A DNA stretch of 23,898 bases from CAZUZD01 sp964624465 (GTDB lineage: Bacteria; Planctomycetota; Planctomycetia; Isosphaerales; Isosphaeraceae): positions 1 through 23,898 of the forward strand of contig CAZUZD010000061.1 of assembly GCA_964624465.1 (NCBI GenBank). The letters are read 5' to 3'. The notes below the pieces were generated by a model that had not been told where the DNA came from, made no database searches, and saw only the letters and a list, made by a program, of their open reading frames with translations. The translations under genes were made by a program, and so were the position numbers. Positions 1 to 6,897 of this stretch are shown piece by piece; the first letter of the stretch is position 1, and the number at the start of each line of letters is the position of its first letter.

Positions 1-152
1 GCCGGGGCCTGGGCGACGCGGGGGGCCGGGGCGGCGGGCGCCTGGCGGGGCGTGCTGGGGGCAGGCGTCGGAGGCGCGGTCTGCCCCTCCGCAGCCGTGG
101 CGATGGCGGCCGTGGCCAGCGCGGCCAGGCCGAGGCAGGCGAGTCCTCGCAT
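1..152 (-). CDS. Secreted protein of unknown function, N-terminal part only
   Basis: The gene runs leftward off the window, so only about 50 residues are visible. They begin with a clear signal peptide: MRGLACLGLAALATAAIATA, a short basic start followed by an Ala/Leu core, and then a Pro/Ala/Thr/Gln-rich linker typical of secreted planctomycete proteins. No domain is reached. The start at 152 is preceded by GGAG with 8-base spacing. An in-frame upstream ATG at 182 also has a good GGAGGG site and would add ten polar residues, so the start is ambiguous; 152 is chosen because it gives the more typical signal peptide. A perfect TATAAT on this strand lies about 90-120 bases upstream. Function cannot be assigned. 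Confidence 0.7.
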   Translation of the reverse strand, partial: MRGLACLGLAALATAAIATAAEGQTAPPTPAPSTPRQAPAAPAPRVAQAP

Positions 153-268
153 CGATCCGTCTCCGTGGCGATCGGGCTGCATTGCGGGGTCCCTCCCTCC
201 CTGGGCGGGTCCGCGGCTGCCCGGGGCGGCGCCGCTCTCGGCGGCGACCGACCCCGGACTTGAGCCCG

Positions 269-296
269 ATTATACGGATCGTGCGGATTTTGAGAC
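269..296 (-). promoter_or_regulatory. Predicted sigma70-type promoter for the leftmost secreted-protein gene
   Basis: On the minus strand a perfect TATAAT -10 box (269-274) follows a weak -35, GTCTCA (291-296), with a 16-base spacer. It lies in the short gap between the RdgC-like gene, which ends at 315, and the next minus-strand gene, which starts at 152 or 182. The downstream gene may therefore be transcribed independently of the RdgC-like gene. A perfect TATAAT is rare in such GC-rich sequence, which raises confidence in the -10; the -35 matches only three of six consensus positions. Confidence 0.45.
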
Positions 297-314
297 CGCC
301 AGTTTCCCGGTTTC

Positions 315-1472
315 TCAGGCGGCCGTCAGCCAGGCCCGGATCCGGCCCAGGTCGCCGTTCCACTCGGGGCCGGTGCGGCGCATGCCGTAGGCCTCGAAGA
401 GCAGCTCCAGCGACTCGACCAGGTGCCGCAGCGCCTCGACGCGAGCGACGTGCAGCTCGTAGCCGCTGGCGCCCTCGATCTTCGGCAGCGCCAGGCCCGA
501 GACGGCCAGGGTCTCGGCCTGCATGGTCAGCTCGTACTGCTGGCCGTGCCGGACCAGGATCAGGCCCGCCTTGCGGGGCAGCTTGCCCGACTGCAGGGCG
601 CGGAACGCCTCGGGCAGGCGGGTCGGGCCGGCGTCGGTCATGCTGTCGCGGCCGGTCTCGCCCCGGGGGCAGTCCAGCGTCAGGGTCTTGGCGAGCATGA
701 CCGTGATCTCCGAGCCGTCGGAGAGCCGGATCGTGTCGCCGTCGGCCTTGAGCGTGTGCCAGAGCCACACCAGGAACTCGTTGCCCCAGTAGTCGGGGGT
801 CGTCGTCTCGCTCGACCAGGCGAAGGCGGCCAGGGCCATCTCGTCGCCGTGGAAGCTTGCCGGCGCCAGGTCCTCGATCGGCTTCAGGACGCCCCGCGCC
901 TGGGCCTGGTCGCTGGCCAGGCTGCCGGCCGAGATCGGCTCGACGGTGACGTTGAACGTCTCGCGGAACAGCGGCAGCAGCCGGTCGATGACCGAGGCGC
1001 TGTGGGTGCCGACGTAGAGCAGGCCGTTGCGGCCGTCCCAGAGCAGGGGGTAGCTCTTGCGGCGGCGGAACCGGCCGTCGGCGGCCTCGGCCTCGGCGCG
1101 GACCTTGGCGGCCTCCTTGGCCTCCTCGCGCTGGGCCTTCGTCGGCTTGCCGCTGGGGTTGGCCGCGGCGCGGGCGTCGAGCTCGATCTTGGTGTACGCC
1201 TTGAGCAGGTCGCCGGGGATCTTGTCGGTGTCGATCCGCAGCGCCAGGTGCAGGGCGTCGTCGATGATCGTCTTCTCGAGCGAGAAGTTCATGTCGAGGA
1301 CGTGGTCGCCGGCCACCCAGCCGATCGAGACGCCGTCGGTCGACTCGCCGTGGCCATTCTTGCCGATGGCGTGGCGCTCGATGGCCTCGAGGTGCTCGGG
1401 GCCGAACGGCAGCGGCGAATCGCCGCCGACCCGGTACCGCAGAAACGTCACGCGCCCGTTCAGGAAACCCAT
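315..1472 (-). CDS. RdgC-like recombination-associated protein
   Basis: This 385-residue protein has the layout of the RdgC family. RdgC in proteobacteria is a ring-shaped nucleoid-associated DNA-binding protein that limits RecA activity. Visible features are an N-terminal start MGFLNGRVTFLRYRV, a GW motif near residue 51, a highly charged Lys/Glu/Ala helix at about 107-137 that includes GKPTKAQREEAKEAA and RFRRRK, and then PLLWDG and GLLYVGTHSA at about 142-159. The C-terminal half is acidic and helical. The start at 1472 is chosen because AAGGAGAG lies 7 bases upstream and the family-like sequence begins there; the open frame continues upstream with non-conserved, GC-shadow-like sequence. 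No membrane segment or signal peptide is present, so a cytoplasmic location is expected. The family call comes from remembered motif pattern, not an alignment, and a role in recombination is inferred. Confidence 0.65.
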   Translation of the reverse strand: MGFLNGRVTFLRYRVGGDSPLPFGPEHLEAIERHAIGKNGHGESTDGVSIGWVAGDHVLDMNFSLEKTIIDDALHLALRIDTDKIPGDLLKAYTKIELDARAAANPSGKPTKAQREEAKEAAKVRAEAEAADGRFRRRKSYPLLWDGRNGLLYVGTHSASVIDRLLPLFRETFNVTVEPISAGSLASDQAQARGVLKPIEDLAPASFHGDEMALAAFAWSSETTTPDYWGNEFLVWLWHTLKADGDTIRLSDGSEITVMLAKTLTLDCPRGETGRDSMTDAGPTRLPEAFRALQSGKLPRKAGLILVRHGQQYELTMQAETLAVSGLALPKIEGASGYELHVARVEALRHLVESLELLFEAYGMRRTGPEWNGDLGRIRAWLTAA

Positions 1473-1899
1473 GCTGTGCCTCTCCTTCGATCCTGCATCC
1501 GTGGGGTGGGGGCCCGCACCGGCACACCCGGACGACCGCCCGGCCGGATCGCTCCGGTCGGGGAGCCGCCGACCCCGGCCGACCCTCCACCAGCCGTTGG
1601 ATCGGACGCCGCCGGCCGGGCGCTCGACCGCATTCCCCCCCGGCGCTCCCCCGCCGGGCCGGCCGTACGTCTCGGCCAAAGCCGGCCGGTCGCCCCGGTC
1701 GTGCCGGCTGTGTCGGCCGTAGGGCCGGCGGCCGGGTTCGGGCACAATGTTCCCCGGCGGCCGCCGAATCCCCTCGCGAGGGCCGGCGTCCCGGCCGGGC
1801 TGGGCCTCGCTCGGGCCCGCCTCCCCTCGCTCATGCACGGCCGACCGCCGGCGCCCCGGGACCTCCCCGGGCCCCGCGGTCGGCGGGAGATCGACCCCG
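1473..1899. other. Long divergent intergenic region
   Basis: These 427 bases separate the divergent RdgC-like and hydrolase genes. They are extremely GC-rich and full of CCGGCC-type words. Every open frame across them lacks a plausible ribosome site or a recognisable protein. A CACAAT at 1743-1748 could be a -10 box for the rightward gene, but no convincing -35 accompanies it. Apart from the probable presence of both promoters, nothing specific is seen. Confidence 0.5.
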
Positions 1900-3705
1900 A
1901 TGCCACGATGGTGTGCCACGCTCCTGATCGGCCTCGGCATGCTCGCCACGGCCCGCGATACCCGCGCGCAGGAGGCCCCGCGGCCGGCCGGCGACTGGGA
2001 GGGGACCCTCAAGCTGCCCGTCGGCGAGCTCCGGCTGGTCATCCACGTCAAGGCGGGGCCCGACGGCGCCCTCAGCGGCACGTTCGACAGCCCGGACCTG
2101 GGCGTCAACGGCACGGTGCTCGATAGCGTGACCCTGGCCGACCGCACCCTGAAGTTCGAGCACAAGAAGGTCCGGGGCCGCTTCGAGGGCCAGTTCAACG
2201 CGGCCGGCACCGAGATCGTCGGCAAGTGGTCGCAGGGCGCCTCGTTGCCCCTGACCCTCCGCCGGGTCGACCCGGCGGCCGCCGCCGCGGCCAAGGTGGT
2301 GGCCCCCGCCGAGCTCAAGGGCCTCTGGAGCGGCACGCTCAATCTGCCCACCGGCATCGAGCTGGCCCCGGTGCTGAACGTGGCGCCCGACGCCGCGGGC
2401 GACCTGGTGCCGAAGCTCGACAGCCCCGACCAGCAGGTCAAGGGCATCTCGATCAGCGCTCTCGACTTCCAGGACGACCGCCTGAGCTTCGCCGCTCGCA
2501 CCATCGGGGCCCGCTACGAGGGTCGCCGCACCGCCGACGGCCGTTCGTTCGAGGGCACCTTCAACCAGGGGCTGGTCAAGGCGCCGCTGACGCTCACCCG
2601 AGTCGAGACCGCCCCCGAACGCAAGCGGCCCCAGACGCCGAAGGCCCCGTTCCCGTACGAGACCGACGAGGTCACGTTCGCCAACCCGGCCGCCGAGGGC
2701 GTGACCCTGGCCGGCACGCTCAGCCGGCCCCGGGGCGACGGCCCGTTCCCGGTGGTCGTGTTCATCAGCGGCTCGGGCCGGCAGGACCGCGACGAGACGA
2801 TCCTCGGCCACAAGCCGTTCGCCGTGATCGCCGACATGCTCGCCCGTCGCGGCATCGCCAGCCTGCGGTTCGACGATCGCGGCACCGCGAAGTCGACCGG
2901 CGATCATGGCAAGGCGACCTCGCAGGACTTCGCCACCGACGTCCGCGCCGCGGTCGAGTTCCTCAAGACCCGGCCGGCGATCGACCCGAAGCGGATCGGC
3001 CTGATCGGGCACAGCGAGGGGGGGCTGATCGCCCCGATCGTCGCGGCCGACTGCCCCGACGTCGCCTTCGTCGTGCTCCTGGCCGGCACCGGCGTGCCCG
3101 GCGACGAGATCCTGTACCGGCAGAACGGCCTGATCGCGAAGGCGATGGGCGCCAGCGACCTGGCCGTGGCGGCGCAGGTCAGCGCCTTGAAGCTCAGCCT
3201 GGCGGTCGTCCAGGCGGTTTCGGACACGGCCGAGCGGGCCCGGCGGATCAAGGCGATCGAGAAAGAAGCCCAGGCCGCGCTGCCCGAGGCCGACCGCAAG
3301 GCCATCGAGGCGGCCGAGGCCGACGGTGACCCGGCCGAGCGGGAGAAGGCGAAGGACTCGCAGGTCGGCCAGGCCCTGCAGCAGCTCGGATCCCCCTGGA
3401 TGAAGGCGTTCATCGCCTACGACCCCCGGCCGACCCTGGAGCGCGTGAAGTGCCCCGTGCTCGTGCTCAACGGGGCGAAGGACCTCCAGGTCGATCCCGA
3501 GCAGAACGTGCCCGAGATCGAGAAGGCGCTCAAGGCGGGCGGCAATACGGCGGTCACCGTCCAGGTCTTCCCGGGGCTGAACCACCTGTTCCAGACCTGC
3601 ACGACCGGCGCCCCGTCCGAGTACGCGAAGATCGAGGAGACGATGGCGCCCGAGGTCCTGAAGGCCATCGGCGACTGGGTCGTGGAGCAGGCCGGGACGA
3701 AGTGA
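1900..3705 (+). CDS. Secreted alpha/beta hydrolase with two N-terminal beta repeats
   Basis: A 601-residue protein predicted to be exported and to act as a serine hydrolase or esterase/peptidase on an unknown substrate. Residues 1-23 form a signal peptide ending in ARDTRAQ. Two related beta-rich repeats follow, about 30-125 and 135-240; each has a W-x-G-T-L start, a D-S-P-D motif and a closing P-L-T-L segment. The hydrolase domain spans about 255-600. The nucleophile elbow is GHSEGG with Ser372, the probable acid is Asp528 in NGAKDLQV, and the base is His562 in GLNHLF. An insertion rich in Ala/Glu/Lys (about 440-500) forms a helical lid. The start at 1900 is chosen because GGGAGA lies just upstream and the signal peptide begins there. 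The gene converges on the NlpC-like gene across a strong hairpin. Family S33/YqkD-like membership is well supported; the substrate is unknown. Confidence 0.85.
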   Translation: MPRWCATLLIGLGMLATARDTRAQEAPRPAGDWEGTLKLPVGELRLVIHVKAGPDGALSGTFDSPDLGVNGTVLDSVTLADRTLKFEHKKVRGRFEGQFNAAGTEIVGKWSQGASLPLTLRRVDPAAAAAAKVVAPAELKGLWSGTLNLPTGIELAPVLNVAPDAAGDLVPKLDSPDQQVKGISISALDFQDDRLSFAARTIGARYEGRRTADGRSFEGTFNQGLVKAPLTLTRVETAPERKRPQTPKAPFPYETDEVTFANPAAEGVTLAGTLSRPRGDGPFPVVVFISGSGRQDRDETILGHKPFAVIADMLARRGIASLRFDDRGTAKSTGDHGKATSQDFATDVRAAVEFLKTRPAIDPKRIGLIGHSEGGLIAPIVAADCPDVAFVVLLAGTGVPGDEILYRQNGLIAKAMGASDLAVAAQVSALKLSLAVVQAVSDTAERARRIKAIEKEAQAALPEADRKAIEAAEADGDPAEREKAKDSQVGQALQQLGSPWMKAFIAYDPRPTLERVKCPVLVLNGAKDLQVDPEQNVPEIEKALKAGGNTAVTVQVFPGLNHLFQTCTTGAPSEYAKIEETMAPEVLKAIGDWVVEQAGTK

Positions 3706-3717
3706 CCTCCCTCGCCG

Positions 3718-3750
3718 GGTGGCCGGCCGCACTGTGCGCGGCCGGCCACC
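3718..3750. terminator. Bidirectional GC hairpin between convergent genes
   Basis: A perfect 13-bp stem (GGTGGCCGGCCGC and its complement) encloses a 7-base loop, ACTGTGC. It sits between the stop codons of the convergent hydrolase and NlpC-like genes. There is no U-tract on either side, so it is either a non-canonical terminator or a 3'-end stabilising structure serving both transcripts. Confidence 0.6.
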
Positions 3751-3765
3751 GGCGTCGTGACCGGC

Positions 3766-4677
3766 TCAGGGGTCGAGGGCGCCGCCCTCCTCGGCCTCGG
3801 GCACCTCGCCTTCTGCGACGCGGCTCATGCCGGGGATGATCCGGTGGGCGTGGACGAAGTCCCTGGCGTACCAGCTCCGCGCGTCGAACGGCCGGAGGTG
3901 GATGCCGATGGGGATGGGCGTGCCGTTGGCGTCGGTGTGGCCGCTGCCGGTGGAGTCGAGCACCAGCGGCGTGCCGTCGGGCGACCGGCCCACGGCGCCG
4001 AGCCACAGGATGACGTGCGCGATCTTGCCCGAGTTGTTGCGGATGTAGAGCAGGTCGGCCGGGTGCAGCGTGCGGACCAGCTCGCGGTACTCGACCCGGG
4101 GGATCTGCTGGATCGTGAGCACGCCCCGGCCGCCGGGCCCGCGCACCTGGCGCCGCTCGGCCTGCTGGCGGATGCCGCCGTCGAGCTTGATGCCGAGCGC
4201 GTAGTTGTAATAGAACGAGCTGAAGTTGCTGCAATCGATCCCGCGGGAGTTCCGCCCGTAGGCGACCCGGTGCCAGGGCCAGCCGGCCGGCGGGTCCCAG
4301 TCGGGGATGTGGTGGTGCTGGTACGGGTATCCGAGCCAGCGGGAGGCGGCCAGGATCACGCGGTCCTGGAGCCAGGTCGCGTCGCGACGCTCCAGACCCG
4401 GCGGCGCCGGGTAGTGCCGCGCCGGCGGGCCCCAGGCCCCGAACCTCCGCCGTACCTCGCGGCTGGACCACTCCTGCGGCGGCAGCGCCGACTCGGCCAT
4501 CGGGCTGTTCCACGGCGGCGCTCCGAAGCCCTCCTCGAGTGACTCCACCGGGTTGCGATACTTCAGCGTGTACGGCGAGCGATAGGGTGCGTCCTGCGCG
4601 CGGGCCGACAGCGGGCCCCGCAGCCCGAGGCCCGCCATCGCGAGCGCGGACGTCTGCAACCAGGCGCGACGATTCAT
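3766..4677 (-). CDS. Tat-exported NlpC/P60-like cysteine peptidase
   Basis: This 303-residue protein begins with a twin-arginine signal, MNRRAWLQTSALAMAGLGL, and ends its leader at SARAQD. The mature part looks like an NlpC/P60-type cell-wall hydrolase. The candidate nucleophile is Cys149 in RGIDCSNF, and the candidate base is His221 in KIAHVILWLG. A third polar residue may come from DSTGSGH (241-247). An HPADLLYI segment just before the His strand matches the usual G-D-L-x-F position. NlpC/P60 enzymes cleave peptide links in peptidoglycan. The Cys-His spacing is longer than in short family members, with an inserted basic loop (about 170-185). The gene ends facing the hydrolase gene and has its own candidate promoter. 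A role in envelope maintenance is likely; the exact substrate is unknown. Confidence 0.7.
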   Translation of the reverse strand: MNRRAWLQTSALAMAGLGLRGPLSARAQDAPYRSPYTLKYRNPVESLEEGFGAPPWNSPMAESALPPQEWSSREVRRRFGAWGPPARHYPAPPGLERRDATWLQDRVILAASRWLGYPYQHHHIPDWDPPAGWPWHRVAYGRNSRGIDCSNFSSFYYNYALGIKLDGGIRQQAERRQVRGPGGRGVLTIQQIPRVEYRELVRTLHPADLLYIRNNSGKIAHVILWLGAVGRSPDGTPLVLDSTGSGHTDANGTPIPIGIHLRPFDARSWYARDFVHAHRIIPGMSRVAEGEVPEAEEGGALDP

Positions 4678-4750
4678 CGGGTACGGCTCCGGACCCCGTG
4701 TCGGTCATTCCCCGGCCCCCAATCGCGCATCGACCAGAACCGGTCCGGAA

Positions 4751-4779
4751 AATGTACCGACACGTTGACCCGTGGTCCA
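4751..4779 (-). promoter_or_regulatory. Predicted promoter of the NlpC/P60-like gene
   Basis: On the minus strand TGGACC (-35) and TACATT (-10) are separated by exactly 17 bases, each matching four of six consensus positions. The -10 lies about 75 bases upstream of the ATG at 4677. It lies between the PLP-enzyme stop and this start, so the gene may be transcribed separately from its upstream neighbours. Confidence 0.35.
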
Positions 4780-4796
4780 GCGGCCGCCGGCGCGGC

Positions 4797-5759
4797 TCAG
4801 AGCCAGCGTGCGGCCAGGGCGGCGAACAGCGGCTCGACGTCGACGTTGCCGCCGGTGAGGATCACGCCCACCCGCAAGCCCTTCACGTCGAGCGACCCGT
4901 TCAGCAGCGGCGCCACCGGCACCGAGCACGACGGCTCGATGAGGATCTTGAGCCGCTCCCAGACGAACCGCATGGCGTCGAGGATCTCGGGCTCGGTGGC
5001 CGTCACGAAGCCGTCGACCTGGCGGCGGATCACGCTGAAGGTGCGCTCGCCCAGCGACGTGCGCAGGCCGCCGGCCACGGTCTTCGGGTCGTCCGAGGGG
5101 ATGATCGTGCCCGACTCCAGCGACCGCCTGGCATCGTCGGCCCGGGCCGGCTCGGCGCCCAGCACGCGGGTGGTCGGCGACAGGGCCTTGACGGCGATCG
5201 CGGTGCCCGAGAGCAGGCCGCCGCCGCCGCAGGGGGCGATGACGACGTCGAGCGGGCCGGCCTGGTCGAGCAGCTCCAGCGCGGCGGTCCCCTGGCCGGC
5301 GATCACCCGCCAGTCGTCGAAGGGATGCACCAAGGCGTAGCCGTGCTCGGCCATGAGCCGGGCGACGGTCGCCTCGCGGTCGGCCAGGGTCGGCTCGCAG
5401 GGCACGACCCGGGCGCCATAGCCCTCGGTGGCGGCGCGCTTCACGGCCGGGGCCGAGCGAGGCATGACCACGCACACGGGCACTCCCGCCAGCGAGCCGG
5501 CCAGGGCCAGCGCCTGGGCGTGGTTGCCCGAGGAGTGGGTGATCACGCCGGCGGCCCGCTCCGCCGGCGTGAGCTGCTGCACGGCGTTCATGGCGCCCCG
5601 GAACTTGAAGGCGCCGACCTTCTGGAAGTTCTCGCACTTGAGGAACACCCGGCCACCGCAACGGGTGTCGAGCGTGCGCGAGGTGAGCACCGGGGTCACG
5701 TGGGCCCAGGGGGCGATCCGCCCGGCGGCGGCCCGGATCTCGTCAAGACCGATCGACAT
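4797..5759 (-). CDS. Serine racemase / threonine dehydratase-type PLP enzyme
   Basis: A 320-residue fold-type II PLP enzyme, about the usual length for serine racemase, threo-3-hydroxyaspartate ammonia-lyase and short catabolic threonine dehydratases; there is no C-terminal ACT domain. The PLP lysine is Lys52 in GAFKFRGA. The substrate loop is SSGNHAQ (76-82), the phosphate-binding loop is CGGGGLLSG (177-185), and TGGN lies near the C-terminus. The motif GAEPARADDARRS (201-213) matches the divalent-cation site of the eukaryotic-type serine racemases, with Glu203 and Asp209 as candidate ligands. The reaction is expected to be deamination or racemisation of a hydroxy amino acid (serine, threonine or 3-hydroxyaspartate); which one cannot be told from sequence. 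It starts 46 bases after the NIPSNAP gene on the same strand, suggesting a shared transcript. Confidence 0.85.
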   Translation of the reverse strand: MSIGLDEIRAAAGRIAPWAHVTPVLTSRTLDTRCGGRVFLKCENFQKVGAFKFRGAMNAVQQLTPAERAAGVITHSSGNHAQALALAGSLAGVPVCVVMPRSAPAVKRAATEGYGARVVPCEPTLADREATVARLMAEHGYALVHPFDDWRVIAGQGTAALELLDQAGPLDVVIAPCGGGGLLSGTAIAVKALSPTTRVLGAEPARADDARRSLESGTIIPSDDPKTVAGGLRTSLGERTFSVIRRQVDGFVTATEPEILDAMRFVWERLKILIEPSCSVPVAPLLNGSLDVKGLRVGVILTGGNVDVEPLFAALAARWL

Positions 5760-5805
5760 GCGGAGCGGCTCCCCCGGGGCGGGCGGCTGGGTCAGCGGGC
5801 TGAGC

Positions 5806-6585
5806 TCATTTGAGGGCGCTGTAGTCGGTCGGCACCAGGTACACGGAGATCACCTTGGCGGCCAGCGGCACGCCGTCGGGCTGGCTCGCCTTGTACACCT
5901 TCTGCCACTCGGGGTCGTCGCTGAACGCCTTCCACGAGGCGCCGGCGGCCTCGCGATCCTTGTGCGCCAGCAGATAGATCAGGGTCGTGCCCTTGCCGTC
6001 CTTCTCGTCCATCGGCGTGCCGTAGCCGATGTTCGTCATCCCGTGCTTGGCGAACAGGGCCATCGTGTGCTCGCGGAAGCGGGCGTTGAGCTTGTCCAGG
6101 CGGCCGGGGCTGGCGACGTAGGTGCGGAGCTCGAAGGTTCGCCCGGGGGCGGCAGTCCCCTGCACGGGCTCGGGCGAGTAGTCGGTGCCGACCAGGAACA
6201 CCGACGTGACCTTCTTGACGATCGGGCCGTCGGCCTCGCTGGCCTCGCGGGCCGTCTTCCAGTCGGGGTCGGCCCCGAACGCCTTCCACGACGCCGCGGC
6301 CGCCTCGCGGTCCTTGTGCGCCAGCAGGTAGATCAGCGTGTCCGCCTTGCCGTCCTTCTCGTCGGTGGGCACCCAGTAACCGACGTTGGTCATGCCATGC
6401 TTGGCGAAGAGCGCGGTGGTGTGTTCACGGAAGCGTTTGTTCAGGGCGTCGAGCCGACCGGGGTGGGTCGTGTAGGTGCGGAGCTCGAAGACCGGGCCGG
6501 TCGGGGCCGGGTCGTCGGCCCGCGCCGGCAGGGCGGGCAGCAGCAGGGTGGCGAGGCCGAGCAGGGAGAGGGCGAGGCGGTGCAT
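5806..6585 (-). CDS. Secreted protein with two tandem NIPSNAP domains
   Basis: This 259-residue protein has a signal peptide (residues 1-23, ending in ALPARAD) and then two copies of a NIPSNAP-type ferredoxin-like domain, about 30-138 and 147-257. Both copies contain FELRTY, a GRLD-x-LN-x-RFREHT helix, ALFAKHGMTN, DEKDGK, TLIYLLAHKDREAA and SWKAF. The two copies are close to each other in sequence, so this is a clear internal duplication. NIPSNAP domains occur in small dimeric alpha-beta barrel proteins; in planctomycetes secreted double versions are frequent but have no defined activity. The gene has a candidate promoter 30-60 bases upstream and is followed on the same strand by the PLP-enzyme gene. 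Function unknown. Confidence 0.85.
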   Translation of the reverse strand: MHRLALSLLGLATLLLPALPARADDPAPTGPVFELRTYTTHPGRLDALNKRFREHTTALFAKHGMTNVGYWVPTDEKDGKADTLIYLLAHKDREAAAASWKAFGADPDWKTAREASEADGPIVKKVTSVFLVGTDYSPEPVQGTAAPGRTFELRTYVASPGRLDKLNARFREHTMALFAKHGMTNIGYGTPMDEKDGKGTTLIYLLAHKDREAAGASWKAFSDDPEWQKVYKASQPDGVPLAAKVISVYLVPTDYSALK

Positions 6586-6897
6586 GAGGCGGTCTCCGGG
6601 GGACTTGCGGCAACGGGCCGGTTATCCCGCGCTCGGGTGCCGCGATCAAGCCCCGGCCCGGTGATCGGAATTTTCTGTCAGGCCCCTGTCGCCGCGGGCG
6701 GTCGGGATGCGATTCTCCCGAATAGGCAGACCCGTCCGCGCGAAGCACAAGGGGACGGGACCCTGCCGGCTGTGGCCTCGAGGACGACCGCCCCCGCGGC
6801 CGGCCTCCGGCCCGGCCGGGTCGGATCCCGGCCGTCCGCAACGCTCGATCGACCTCCACGAGACAGCCTCAGGATTCGAGGCGGATGGTGGTGACCC
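6586..6897. other. Divergent intergenic region between NIPSNAP and LEPR-XLL genes
   Basis: These 312 bases contain a leftward promoter candidate (listed separately) and a less GC-rich patch around 6668-6725 with GGAATTTTCTGTC and TTCTCCCGAATAGGC. That patch would be a suitable position for the rightward promoter, although no clear -35/-10 pair is seen. No small gene is supported. Confidence 0.45.
6621..6649 (-). promoter_or_regulatory. Predicted promoter of the NIPSNAP gene
   Basis: On the minus strand TTGATC (-35) and GATAAC (-10) are separated by exactly 17 bases, each matching four of six consensus positions. Transcription would begin about 30 bases upstream of the ATG at 6585, leaving room for the GGAG site in front of it. 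The same transcript could run on into the PLP-enzyme gene. Confidence 0.45.

Noticed and set aside
423..2126. Long rightward frame opposite the RdgC-like gene
   Set aside because: Composition is that of a GC-shadow frame with no motif, and the opposite strand encodes a recognisable protein with a good ribosome site.
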